Source: Latrodectus hesperus (Eukaryota > Arthropoda > Arachnida > Araneae > Theridiidae). From it: a stretch of 64,000 nucleotides of DNA. Below are positions 48,275 to 59,928 of this stretch, piece by piece. How positions within the stretch are numbered: position 1 is the first letter of the stretch; every line of letters starts with the position of its first letter. A program made the translations under genes and the position numbers. Below the pieces are notes generated by a model. It was not told where the DNA came from. It searched no databases and saw only the letters and a program-made list of their open reading frames with translations. The stretch covers positions 17,042,764 to 17,106,763 of the forward strand of contig JAJQOW010000014.1 in the NCBI GenBank assembly GCA_037975125.1. Direction: 5' to 3'.

Positions 48275-48475
48275 CGCTACAAAGGGGGAAGGTGATGACA
48301 ACTTTTTTTGACATTGGGTGCACCCAGTGGATATCCCATCTTTGCTTCGAAAGAGAAATTATTAAGAAATACAGAGAGAGAAAGGAACATCCATGCCTGA
48401 ATCAGGATTCAAACCCGGGACCTACTGATTCGAAATTAGAGACGCTAACATTACGATATCGATTTTTCAATAAGT
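48275..48475 (-). mobile_element. tRNA-derived SINE (family A), minus copy, degraded
   Basis: The minus strand contains the B-box GGGTTTGAATCC followed by TTCAGGCATGGATGT, which parallels TTCGGGCATGGATGTA in the copy at 4781-5059. The A-box half is poorly preserved and the 3' end has no clear AAC tail. No target duplication found. Confidence 0.55.
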
Positions 48476-48693
48476 TTTATTCACTTTTTGTGTATCATTT
48501 TAATTTTATCGCAGGTTATATTTTTAAATTTTAATGTAGTAACTTTGAAAAATATTTGAGTATGCAGATTTTATTTCCATTACTTTTTTTTAGAAAACTT
48601 TGAATGGTTAGCACAAGTTTTTCATGAAACTAATATTCTAAGAAATTTGAAAAAATTCAATTTTTGAAATAATTAGCCAGCAATTTTTTAACT

Positions 48694-50597
48694 ACCGTAT
48701 TTATGCGAATCTTATGCGCCATCGAATCTAATGCGCATCCCCATTTTAAAACTTTAAATAATAAAAAAATTGTTTGTTGGCGAATGTAATGCGCATCAAT
48801 GGTATGAGGAATTTATCGAATCTTATTTTATACAACAATGGATTTGTATATAAACTATCAATCAATGGTATGATAATTTTATTTAAATTTAGATACCATA
48901 TTTTATACAACTGTGGATTTATACATAAAGTAGCAGAAAATATAATTAACCAATTAGTGGGCTATTGTTATGTGAAACAATCATTGTTAATTACCACTGC
49001 GGTATATATGGTACCTATCGTAAAATATGAACATGAAGTAAATCGTAACATTTCTATCTAGCTAAGAGTTTCTACAATCACTGATAAATAGTAAACGTCT
49101 TTATTCACTAATGTTTTCATCACTGGATTCCTCGCAGCTATCTTCGTCAGAAGCAGATTCATTTCTTCTTTCCTCATCATCATCGTCATCCTCGGCGTTC
49201 CAGAGCTCGTCCTCTTCACTGCCATTCAATGAATTTGAAACACAGCATTTATTAAAAGATTTCACAATCATTGGTACTTCGATGCTTTTCCAGGCAGCAG
49301 AAACTCAGTATGCAACAATGTGGGATGCAGCACGCTTAATTTTTCCTGTCGGGGTCAATTCACGGTTTGGCTCACAAAACCATTTTTCGTACTTCGCCTG
49401 AGCGTACCCCTTAAAAAGTTTATTTATACTAACGTCCAGGGGTTGTAACACAAACGTCATCTCTCCAAGAATGCTAACAAGATCACTTCCTAGGCTGTGC
49501 ATCTTCTTTTCTACGTCGTCAGTGAGATGACCACGAAATATGTCCAAAGCATTGATGGTGAATAGGAGAGCCCACAGAGACGGCGTTCCCATACATTTCG
49601 GAGCCAATCAAGCATTAATTATTCTGTCATCCACCCCTTATCTTGGTTTCGAATCAGGACATCATTTGGGAAACAGCTTTTCATTCTCAGGGGTTTTAGG
49701 AGATGTTTTCCGTTTGAAGATTAAGAAAGGCGGATGTTTGCACCCGTCTGTTTTTATTGCCAGCATCACTGTTACGCGTTGTTTTTCACATCCCGAAGTT
49801 TTGAAGATAACTTCCTTAGTCCCCTTCTCCGTAATGGTGTAGTTACGAGGCATATTACACCAAATTGGCGTCTCGTCAGCGTTGCCAATTTGCCCCATTG
49901 AAAAATTCTCTTCTTTCCGATGTGTGATGACATACCACTGAAATGCCAATAGTTTTCCCTCAAAATCTGCAGGAAGCTTTTGGCATATTGCTGTACGGCG
50001 TCTTAGAGAGCCCATCCGCTTCATAAACCTATTCACCCATCCACGGCTAGCCTTAAACTCTTGATTCGGAATTCCAAGAACTTCAGCCTCCATTTTTGCT
50101 TTATTTCTGATGGTGTCACTAGTCACAAATTGTCCATTCTTCCTCCTTTCACGAACAAATTCCAAAACTTTTTTCTTCAATTGTAGGGTGTCTTCCTTTG
50201 CGAGGGCCAGTGAATTTCTTTCTACTAGCTTTAGTTGTAAACAGTGACAAACGCCACAAGCGAACATTGCTCTCAGCTACGTTGAACTCTCTCCCTCCCT
50301 TTCTATTGCCATTCATTTCAGCACAAAGAATTAGTTTGAAAGTAGCGTCATATGACATTCTCCTTTGTTTGCCCTCCATTTCGTGACTACGTATTCTGCA
50401 GTTTCCTCTATGCAAAAATGTGTCAATGGTAAATGTAACGGTAAATGTAATCAAGAAAGGCAGTAATCTATTGTTACGATTTAAATTTGGTTGACGTCAT
50501 CGGCGAACTGCTGACCTTACACTTGAATCTAATGTGCACCCCAATTTTGAATACTACATTAGCCCAAAACCATGCGCATTAGATTCGCGTAAATCAA
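48694..50597 (-). mobile_element. pogo-superfamily element (POGK-like)
   Basis: Terminal inverted repeats built on TTTATGCGAATCTTATGCGC at the left and TTTACGCGAATCTAATGCGC at the right (minus strand). A subterminal block CATCCCCATTTTAAAA is mirrored as CACCCCAATTTTGAAT. Between them one minus-strand transposase relic takes up most of the element. The left subterminal region also has internal direct repeats around TCAATGGTATGA. Exact outer borders are uncertain by a few bases. Confidence 0.75.
49101..50379 (-). pseudogene. pogo/POGK-like DDE transposase, broken
   Basis: Starts MEGKQRRMSYDATFKLIL (N-terminal helix-turn-helix). A one-base slip in an A run near 50180 moves the frame into KVLEFVRERRKNGQF. 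The CENP-B-like domain follows (EFKASRGWVNRFMKR), then the DDE core: first Asp in GNADETPIWCNMP, second in LDIFRGHLTDD, third in LQPLDVSINKLF. Stops and slips separate the second Asp from the first. The end is an acidic tail (NAEDDDDDEERRNESASDED) to a stop at 49101. The order and the DDxD triad fit pogo transposases of the POGK type. Catalytic residues survive but the frame does not. Confidence 0.8.
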
Positions 50598-50823
50598 TCT
50601 TTTAAACTTTTAAGGAACAAACCGGTTTAAAACTACCGATGTTACTTTAGTTGCTAAAAATGGAACAAGATTTGGAATTTATGACTGCAATCTGATTGAG
50701 AATTAATTAGGATACAAAATGCACCTTCTTAATGGAACAGCTTTTCCATTTAAATGATGCAATGATAATTGTAATGTGTTATTGAAGTGGTTCTCTTTCG
50801 CGCTATTAGAGAAATAAATATTA

Positions 50824-52102
50824 GGTCTACCGGAAAGTTCTGTCCGCTCCGGTTACAATCAGTTTCAACAAGTATGCGCATATTCCTGTGACACATATTT
50901 GGCTCTCTCTTTTGATCGCTCACAATGTATACGCATTTTCGTCGCAGATGAACTAAAACGAAGTTCATTCTTGTTAGTATTAAGTGAGACTCGATCGTGT
51001 ACCCATGGCTACCGACAAAGTTCATTTACGCCACTATATTTTGTACGAATTCCAACAAGGAAGAAATGCTACAGAAGCGTATAGAAATTTATTGAAAGTG
51101 TTTGGTGAAGGTACAGTTTCTGATAGAACATGCAGAATATGGTTCAAAAATTTCATGTAGGTGATTTCGATCTTTCTGATAAGCTACGCTCTGGGTGACC
51201 ATCTTTGATCGACGACGATACTGTCAAGATCATGTTAGAGCAAGATCCTTTTTTGACAACATCGGAGATTGCGGAAAGGCTTGATTCAGCTCAACAAACC
51301 ATTCCCGACCATATTCGGAAACTAGGGTTTGTGTGGAAGTATTCGAGATGGGTGCCACACAAGTTAAGTGAGAAGAATTTCAGTGATCGAATCATCATAT
51401 GCACATCTCTGCTTGCACGCAACAAAATCGAACCCTTCTTGGACCGGATCATAACTGCGGATGAAAAGTGGATTACCTATGAAAACATCATAAGAAAAAG
51501 GGCATATTGTAAACCCGGAAAACCTGCCCCTCTACCTCTAAATCGAAGTTGAGCCTGAACAAGAGAATGTTGTGTATATGGTGGGATATTCAAGGACCAA
51601 TACATTTTGAGCAGTTGAAACCGAACGAAAGGCTAAATTCGGAGAGGTACTGTCAGCAATTGGATAAATTAAAAACAGCACTCCAAGAAAAGAGGCCGTC
51701 GATGTTCAATAGGAAGGACATCATACTGCTTCATGACAATGCCAGGCCACATGCTGCTTTAGGGACTCGTCAGAAAGTCGCAGAGCTAGGCTGAGAAATT
51801 CTGTCGCATCCACCATACTACCCGGACCTAGCACCATCTGATTATCACTTGTTTCTGTCCTTACAAAATTTCTTGCAGGGCAAACAATTCAAGAACGAAG
51901 AAGATATCAGACAAGCACTGGTTCAATTTTTGGCCTCTAGAGATAAGACATTTTTTAAAAATGGGATATACAAATTGCCATCACGCTGGCAAGAAGTCAT
52001 AAATAATGATGGCAATTATATTATTCAATAAAGTTTATCCAAAGTATGAAAAAATTTATTCCTTTATTTCATTCTAAAACGGACAGAACTTTCCGGTAGA
52101 CT
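50824..52102 (+). mobile_element. Near-complete mariner element
   Basis: 1279 bp between TA dinucleotides. The inverted ends are GGTCTACCGGAAAGTTCTGT at the left and its inverse with one change at the right (about 23-24 bp). Length and layout are those of a full mariner. The transposase inside is inactivated by point changes only, with no large deletion. Confidence 0.9.
51005..52031 (+). pseudogene. mariner transposase (DD34D), two stops and two frameshifts
   Basis: Begins MATDKVHLRHYILYEFQQGR with the paired helix-turn-helix. A one-base deletion occurs near 51155-51165. A TGA then replaces an expected Arg before PSLIDDD, probably a CpG change (CGA to TGA). Linker SRWVPHKLSE; first Asp in ITADEKWI; second frame slip near 51548; CIWWDIQG; second Asp in LLHDNARPH; TGA in place of Trp after VAELG; third Asp in PDLAPSDYHLF; C-terminus NNDGNYIIQ then stop. 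All three catalytic residues are retained. Full family length apart from the breaks. Confidence 0.9.
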
Positions 52103-53989
52103 TAATACATCGCAAAATTAAGATTAGAGGCATAGAATCCAAAGTAATTAATCGTATTTATTGTTCAAAAACCAATAGATTATTAACGCTGTTAATTTTT
52201 TTAAATGAAAATTAATGATTTTTAAATATCAGAATTAAAAGATGTAGTTGAGTTAGTGTATTTCACCTCATGAAGAAGTTTTCCCTTAATCTTAATTACT
52301 GATTTATAAATGTATATAAATCCTAATTTTATTTATATATAATAGGTTATAGATTGGATTCTTTTGTATATGAATATTAGTTCATATTCTACACGAGCAC
52401 ATAATTGTAAAATATTGTAGTTTCAGCAATTCCATACTGAGACACATTTATCAGGTAAAATGAAATCAAAAATAATTTTATTCTTACAATACAAATTTTG
52501 AAAGTTTTTTAATTGCAACTATACCTTTTTTTAGTCTGCATAAAAGTAAAAAAAAAAATTGAGCTAAAAAATCGTTTTGAGATAGTTACTTTAAATACAA
52601 AGTAAAAAAAACAAATATGTTCTGGTTCCCACTATTCCACATAGTCTGTAGAATGGAAGCAATATTGCCTGATAAGTCATAAAAAAATTTGAATATGGTT
52701 GCAATTGCATTTTTTGAAAAGTATTCATACATTCGCTTCTATAATTCACCATCCACACAAGTGTTACTTTATTAAAAAATACTACATTCGCTTAAAAGGA
52801 CTTACATATTTAGCAGTTGGGCTGAATTCTTTAAAATGGGAATTTATCTAAAAATTATCTAGCTTATTGTAGAACAACATGAAAGATGGTCATTGTGCAT
52901 CCTCTTTTACCAGCGACGTTTGGGTTTTTAAATTCCTGCCCCCTTAGGTTAAGAAAATTCGATCCCGAATACCAAAAAGCAGATGTTTTTAAACAGCTGC
53001 ACAACAGCTTTTAGCTGTTATGTAAGTCATAAAACGATTCCAAATTAGTTGCAAACATGATGATAATATCTATACGAGTGCTGCATATGGCTCAACAAAA
53101 GAATTTCATCTTAAATATTCAGGCAACAAAATATTGTTGAACAGTTGGCTTTGAACATAATGATGGTTTCTATTGGTAAAAGTATTTTTTTCAATAATTA
53201 AGAAGAAAATAAATATAAGAACTTTGTTAATAAAGAAAACAACTTCCACACTGCTTGATATTTCAAAAAAAATTTTTTTTACCTTCTTTTCTATGATAAT
53301 AATATTGCTGTCTCAAAACACAAGCATTTTAAAAAATAAATGATTTCACATTGTGTAAGCCAATGAATTTTTCGTTTCGTCATTAAAAATAGATATTTTT
53401 TTTTATAAATGTAGTACAATTTATAAAGATCCTTTATTGAATGACTTAAATATTTAATATAATTTATTAAAAATAGTCTGTTTAAATTTTTTTTATCATT
53501 ATGAAGAACGTTATTCTGTTTTCATATATTTTAATTGAATTTTAGGAAATTTTTATTTGAATTCTTCTGTTTTTGTAAATGAAAATGTTTTCTCCTGTTG
53601 TAGATTACTCTCAAAAAAATTTTACATATGCCAATCTAGCTCCAGAAGGCTGCTGATTGTTAAAATATCCATAATAATCTATGATAGGAGATTAATAAAT
53701 CTATAATAGGAGATTGGGTGTTAATAATAGGAGATTGGGTGCTTAAAAGTGATAAGGTGAAGCTGGAAAGTCACAGCTTTTGCAACTGAAATGAGTTCTG
53801 CGACTTGTTTGTCTAGTCAGAACAGTCTGGTTACTATCGAATTTGATTTTCAGCAAAGTGCAAGTGATGTCTCTGTGTAACAGTAGTTTCTAGGTGGAAT
53901 CCAACATATTAAATTGAGTTTAGATTATTTATTTGAGTATAGTTCTTCATTAATAAGCTAACAGCCAAGAACTCTTTCATTATACTCTT
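52103..53989. other. 1.9 kb AT-rich region, nothing recognised
   Basis: No domain-bearing ORF. At 53680-53750 the phrase ATAGGAGATT recurs three times as a small imperfect tandem repeat. Confidence 0.55.
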
Positions 53990-54770
53990 ATACTCTTTGG
54001 CCAGTCTGTCAGCGATCCTATTAATGCTAGCAAGTGATGAGATCCATTAGAGGAAGACGTCATGGGTATGAGAGATTTTCCTCTGTTTGAGCTGAATAGA
54101 TACGCTGATTTCACCATTTGTGGTGGACCAGACAATATTCGTGCATGACGGCTGTTCTATAAAATCTAGTCTCCCAAAATCACGATCATAAGATATAGGA
54201 TAGCATCAGGCGCTACATTAATCGCAATTAACTTTCTCCTGAGAAAATGTCAGGATTGCGTTGCTTTACTATAGTCTCAAGATGAAAGATCCTTGAGATT
54301 ATGCTGCCAATTCGTCAGTATAAACCTGCACTGAATCATTAGGAATCCAATTAATAATTTTCAGAGCCAACTGTCTAAAATGGTCTTCATAGTGAATTTG
54401 CTTATTTTCAATTAATTTCAGACCAAAGTGGAAGAAAACTTTCAATACTCTGAGGTATCAATGAAGGTATGATACACAATACTTTCAATACAATGAGGTA
54501 TAACAGATAGAGGTGCAATTTCTGTCAAAGTAAAAGACTGTAATTCTTGAGTCTTTGATTGTTGTGCCAAATGAACAGTACAAAGAAGTAATATATTGCG
54601 GGCCATAACTGTATATTTTATTGAAGCACTTAAATAAATTGGCTTTTCTAATATGCAATGCTGTAAGTTGCTCTGAAACAGGGCTATAGTATTTTTTAGA
54701 GTGATTACCGAAGAATATAGCATGTCTGTTAACGACGCTTTACGCAAGACATGCTCAGTTAAAATTAAAT
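53990..54770 (-). mobile_element. LINE relic: end of RT domain to RNase H
   Basis: The minus-strand frame from 54747 contains TEIAPLSVIPHCIESI and resembles the linker between reverse transcriptase and RNase H in arthropod LINEs. Downstream, LALKIINWIPNDSVQVYTDE fits the RNase H start (normally TDGS), and QRNPD then RKLIAIN follows, fitting the NPD.CSVFRSELIAI helix seen at 13016-13240. Frames are broken repeatedly. Same general LINE type as the copy at 12451-14100. Confidence 0.6.
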
Positions 54771-55016
54771 CGCTAGCTTTAATTAAATTTATTATTTAAA
54801 ATCATGCTTTCCGTTATCTACATAGAAGTTAATTTTATTCTATAAATTTTATTTCAAAATTGTGATATAAAGCACATCATATCTTATTGTTTAAGATGAC
54901 AATTTCAAACATTTACTATTCGTCCAAATTGTCAAAAGAATTTGTCAATCACTGTGAGTTATGCTAGCTTCTCGAATTCTAAAAAACAAACCAAAAATAT
55001 TTCCTAATTTATATTA

Positions 55017-55780
55017 CAGGGTGATTTTTTTAAAGTGACAGTGTTTGGAGCGATCTGTAGCGCGATCTAATATCCGAAATGACTCCAAATTTGGTATTTA
55101 GACTAATCAAGACATGGGAAAAAGATTCCATGAAAAAATTTAGTCCCAAATGTCACGGTAGGACATTTTGTCGATTGCTGTAGCTTACAATAACGAGAAT
55201 CAGCATAAAACACGGGTATCAAAGAAAAATGCAAATGTTGTGCAATGACAGTGGCAGTAGTAGGGGCTATAAAAGCAAGTAGTAGACAGCTCCGACAAAT
55301 AATCTCAGCTGAAGTAAATGAGCTCCAGTGGCCATCCTCTCACTTTACCGGAACGTGCATTTATGTAGGTGGAGTATTAAATTTGTCTATTCTAAAGGAC
55401 AAAATAACAAAGACAGCGTGGAATATTCCTCTTGATATGTTACGCATGGCTGAAGAGAACGTTGTGCACTGTGTTATTTCTGAGAAAGGTGCTTACATGG
55501 AATGTGGTCTAATTCCTCACCGGAGAAGTTAATGTAGTAAATAAACATTAATAATTTAACGCTACGATTGTATGTGTTAGCATTTTTCTTTTCTCACATT
55601 TTATACATTGTAAAGCGCCACAAAATGCCCTAGCGGTGATTTTTGGAACTAAAATGTTTTTTTACGGAATTTTTTTTCGTGTCTTGATTAGCCTAAATAC
55701 CAACTTTGGTGCCATTTCGGCTATATTAGATCACGCTACAGAGTGTTCCAAATACAGTCATTTTAAAAAAGATCACCCTG
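55017..55780 (+). mobile_element. Non-autonomous element with ~160-bp inverted arms
   Basis: TA-flanked (55015-55016 and 55781-55782). Ends read CAGGGTGAT, and the arms match over about 160 bp, including CTAATCAAGACA and CCAAATTTGGTATTTAG-type blocks. Ends and TA target fit the IS630/Tc1 group that carries a DDE_3-type transposase. The interior keeps only a C-terminal scrap. Confidence 0.75.
55245..55532 (+). pseudogene. Transposase C-terminal scrap in the 55017 element
   Basis: The 95-codon frame has KDKITKTAWNIPLDMLRMAE followed by ENVVHC, resembling the C-terminal helix region of IS630-like transposases (IP..ML..A.ENVV). No catalytic residues are visible. The first half of the frame (before about codon 40) looks unrelated, so it is probably a deletion junction. 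Confidence 0.45.
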
Positions 55781-56283
55781 TACATTAATAAAAATAAATT
55801 TAAATTAATAAATAATAATTTATTTTTATTAATGTAATATTATTTAATGAAAACGTAGAAATTTATATACAATCATATAATTTAATATTAAAATAATACT
55901 AAATTCACATAGCGATTTTTAATGGCAAATTAAAGAAATGTAATTGTAGACAAGGAAATATGTAAAACATCCATCAAAAATGAATTAAAACACTTGCATT
56001 GCAATTGATGTGTTTGTTTTGTAAAAAAATATACTATTAGCTTATTTTCTTGAAATAAAGCTATCTGTATTATTAAAAATACACTTATTAATACAGTAAT
56101 ATTCTTGGGGTTTAAGGTTTTTATTACTATTTTATCATAAATTGTCAATAGGACTGATTTATTTTAAGCAAGCTATGTAAAAGAAAATTTATAGATGATT
56201 TTCTTGCCTAGTAATAATGTGCTGATTATAATAACTAAAACACCAGAGAAGTATAATTTAAACCGTGTGAAAATTGCACTATA
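55781..56283. other. AT-rich spacer, nothing recognised
   Basis: About 500 bases between two transposons with no recognisable domain on either strand. Confidence 0.5.
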
Positions 56284-57004
56284 TACGAGGTTTGTCCGGA
56301 AAATACGTATAAAAGTTGAATAATAACTTTATTTTACTGTTTGCAATCACCGCCAGGTGGCACTACTGCTGGAACCAATCCAATCAACGCTGTTCCCAAC
56401 CAATCCCGCAACGTTCGAGTCAGATCACTCTGTGTGTAAGTAGGAGTGTGTGGCTGCTTGTTGAAAGTTACTCTTTTTCACCTGCCGTCAGCATGGAGCT
56501 CTCTCTGATTGAGGAACAGAGCCAGAGAGGGAACGGAAATTTTTACGTTGAAGTTTTGACACGTCTCAGAGCTCATGTGGGCCAAGTTCGACCGGATTTG
56601 GCAAAAGGGGGCAAGTGAATGCTTCATAACGACAATGTGCCCGCTCACACGTCGCTCGTTGTGCGTGACGTTTTGGCCCGAAGCTCAATCACCGTTACAG
56701 ACCACCCGCCTTATTCACCCGATTTAGCCCCTTGTGACTTCTTCTTGTTCCCTAAATGTAAAATGGTGCTTTGGGAGCGACACTTGGAAGATGTGGAAGA
56801 CATCAAGGCAGAAACGACACGGTAACTGAACAGTATCACAACTGAAGACTTTCAGCAATGTTATGAACAGTGGAAAGGGCGTTGGCAGAAGTGTATCTCG
56901 TCTCAGGGTGAGTACTTTGAAGGAGACCATATTGTAATACCTGAATAATTGTAAAATAAAGTTATTATTCAACTTTTATACGTATTTTCCGGACAAACCT
57001 CGTA
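56284..57004 (+). mobile_element. Internally deleted mariner with perfect 54-bp inverted repeats
   Basis: The left end 56284-56337 and the right end 56951-57004 are exact reverse complements over 54 bp, starting TACGAGGTTTGTCCGGAAAA with the TA included. The interior (about 610 bp) is too short for a full mariner. Perfect ends suggest recent activity driven by a complete copy elsewhere. Confidence 0.88.
56493..56948 (+). pseudogene. mariner transposase, deletion derivative
   Basis: A single frame with two nonsense codons (near 56616-56618 and 56823-56825) and no frameshift. It begins MELSLIEEQSQRGNG and soon reaches FYVEVLTRLR, a segment normally near the middle of the enzyme, so the DNA-binding domain and first catalytic Asp are deleted. 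It keeps LHNDNVPAHTS (second Asp), PPYSPDLAPCDFFLF (third Asp) and a normal-looking end YFEGDHIVIPE. Confidence 0.8.
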
Positions 57005-57249
57005 TGTACTGACATAAAGTGTACAAATGATTACGATTTCAAAACAAACTACCAAAATTTCCAATTAGGCGTCTCTTATAAATTATATAAGAAAAATTAT
57101 TTCCACTTCCTATGTGTAGACACAGAATTGTTTTTTCTTGATTTTATTCTTGTGGACATTCAATATGCTTCGTTAAACAGAATGAGTTTCTGAATTCGAT
57201 CAACAAAGAAATATAACTTGCAAAGAATGTGGATTAACCATCCAAGGTA

Positions 57250-57545
57250 TAGTTTATCGCGTCAAACGTAACCAAATTAATCATGCAAACATAGAGTCAA
57301 TGTATGCAGGATAGAATGATTTATCGACAGGATGGATTGCAATCTTCTCGTTTCTCCTCTACCACTCCAAAAAGCATCATTTTACTTGGAAAACATTGCG
57401 ACCACATGACCTTTTTAACGTTCTCCAACCGTCTTTAATGAACACAATGTACGAATGGATCTTCGGTTAAGTTGGAATTGTAACTCATTACCTTCCAGTA
57501 ATGAGAACAATGACCTAACCAATCAGGCCACCGCTGCCCCCAAAA
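57250..57545 (-). mobile_element. tRNA-derived SINE (family C), minus copy
   Basis: The minus-strand head GGCAGCGGTGGCCTGATTGG resembles the 5' end of tRNA-Leu. Then come GTTAGGTCATTGTTCTCATT, a B-box-like AGTTACAATTCC, the family phrase AACCGAAGATCC and a body with GGAGAACGTTAAAAAGG. Shares ordered blocks with 10979-11240. Confidence 0.65.
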
Positions 57546-57595
57546 AAGTGAAATTATTGATATATGGATTAACAATTAAGTATTTGGAGGACATT

Positions 57596-59060
57596 TTAAA
57601 AATAAGCGTGTGAGTCTATCGCTCTTCTGTTATGTCCCAGTAAGTGTGCTATTGGTTTAAAGTATGTTGTTAGCAATGAGATTTTGGTCATCGTGTCAGT
57701 AATTTGGGTACTATTATCTGTTGCTGCTTGTTTTTCAATGTCAGTGGGTCTTGATTCACTTGATATGGGTGTTCTGTGGTGTTTATATTCTCGAAGAATT
57801 GCTTTAATTTTACACATTAATTGGTATGCATTATCTTGGTTATCTATAGCTTGAATTATAGAATTATTATTACATCAGATGGTGAAGTTGAGTAGATTAT
57901 GGATGGTTACATGGTTTAATGCTAGATTTGGCTATTGCTTTTATACTTGGTGAACTGAGTTAAAATGAAGGAGTTCTATTTTTGCTGTGTGGATTTCTTG
58001 GAGTTGGTTGGATAAGATGAATGATGCACATCTATATAATTGTCTATTTTTGAACAGTCTATGAAGAAATTAAGATAAAAGTGGCTGTGTGTTGGACAGG
58101 TATTGATGAATGTGCCTTGGGCGCTGATAATATGAATTCCACCACCTTTAGTTGAAAGATGCTTTTAATATCAGTTTCCTAAATTTTCAGATCCAATATT
58201 TGTGTACTGATATGAGTTGTGGATTTTATCCGTAATATATGCGTTTTGAAAGCTTCTTCTGGTTTTATATAGAAGAGTGGCTGTTCAACTAAAATCTATG
58301 GGGCTGCTTTTTCAAGTTATTTTGAAGCAGTGGATAAGTAAGAAATATCTTGCGTGATTCTGTTATATAAAATTAAATAATATTACCAAAATAGATTAAT
58401 TTTTTTTCTTTGATATTGGAGTAGAACAATTTGAAAAGCCTTATATGATTACTTTTTATAATTGTATAGAGGATTTTTCTTATTAAGTTGTTAAATCCTC
58501 CATACTTTCCAGATATTTTCCTTAAATTTCGTATTCTACGAAAAGTTTTTGCATAATATATCTAAGTTTGACAAGAAATGAAAGCATTTTTTAACAATGG
58601 GGATGCCAAGAAGTTTCAGATTATTGGTGAACTGGATGTTGAAGCCTATTGAGGATAATTCTGGGATTGGATTTTAATTATTTCTATGTGTATCGAAGAT
58701 GGTAGTTTGTGTCTTTCTTTTGAAAGGTGTTAGTTTGTTTTCTTGACATAAATTATCAAAATTTCGATGAATTTCATTGCTATTAATTTTTTTAAATTTT
58801 CTTAGTATTCCTTTTGTCTTACAATAAGGGCATCGTCAGCGAGTATAACCAATTTGCCATGCGTTGGTCAGTCATGCTTTAGAAAATGGAATGGCTTCAA
58901 ATTGTCCAGTGCTTCTATTGAATTTGATTAAGTCAGTAAATGTTTTAGTTACAGTGGTGCAATGAATGGTGGCAATAGATATCGGTTTGGCACGACTGTA
59001 CTTAACAACGTTCTCGTTGGATTAAAATTTGAAGAGACTTATGACAGATATTGATAAGCG
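57596..59060 (-). mobile_element. LINE reverse transcriptase relic
   Basis: The minus strand contains LVILADDALIVRQ at about 58830-58870, the [FY]xDD active-site strand of reverse transcriptase in LADD form. Downstream, GGFNNLIRKILYTIIKS matches the thumb region, and near 57596-57817 an RNase H-like tail (IEKQAATDNS) is possible. Frames are heavily interrupted. Clade cannot be assigned; the spacing is compatible with R1/I-type elements. Confidence 0.55.
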
Positions 59061-59692
59061 TCTTATAGATTGCCATAATCTATAAGAATCTTGAACTAAC
59101 TATTTTAATATTGCGAATCTTGAACTAACAATATGATTTTATATAAAAAACAATTAACAAATTCATTTCTCTACCCCACGCAAAAAAATATGTTCTCAAA
59201 CATATTTCAAAATATAATTGCTTCTCAAATAACTTCTCAATAAGGAAAATAATAATTTTACATCAAGCTTATACTAAAGGAAATTTTATTTATAAATAAG
59301 CTTCAGAACAGATTTCATTAAAAGGGACATTTACTATCTTATTTAACAATTAAATGTGTCTTTGCTCCTATTTCTTTCATTTTAACTTAAAATCTTTCTA
59401 TAATTTGCTTATATTTGTTCCTATGAATTGCTTATAATATTAATTTAAGATTTTAATGTAATGTCTGTACTTCTTAATCCTTTACGGTAGTCATTTGCAT
59501 ACAAGCATTTGTCGTTAATATTTAAAACTGACTTCAGAACTAAAAGTGAGACAAATTGAATTCCACAAATCTCTTAGAGAATGAGTGATTTATAATAATA
59601 TTCTTTTCTTAAATTAATAGTATCATTTCAGTAATTTTATATTTTGTTAATAAACACTATTTATACATATTAGACGGGCAAAATCTCAAGCC
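59061..59692. other. AT-rich spacer, nothing recognised
   Basis: About 630 bases of AT-rich sequence with no domain-bearing frame on either strand. Confidence 0.5.
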
Positions 59693-59928
59693 ACAGGTGC
59701 CGTATAATCCATGATTCCAAATTCTGAATTTTTTTGACGATGAAGAAATGTTGCCAAGATGACGTATCGTGATGTGCGCGTTGACGTAAATACTGGAGTT
59801 ACCAAAATAAAATTTTCTGCATAATTCTTATAGGTCTCCATATGTATGGCGTAATGAAAATCAGGTTGCCAGATACATAAAAAATCGCCAATCTCAGAAT
59901 TTGGTATCCTGGATTATACGGCACCTGT
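59693..59928. mobile_element. 236-bp MITE
   Basis: Inverted ends ACAGGTGCCGTATAATCCA at the left and the inverse at the right continue to about 35 bp with three mismatches (TCAGAATTTGGTATCCTGGA at the right end). The interior is non-coding. The superfamily is not determinable because the target duplication is unclear. Confidence 0.75.

Noticed and set aside
48774..49061. Plus-strand 95-codon ORF
   Set aside because: It lies in the subterminal repeats of the pogo-like element, on the strand opposite the transposase, and has no domain.
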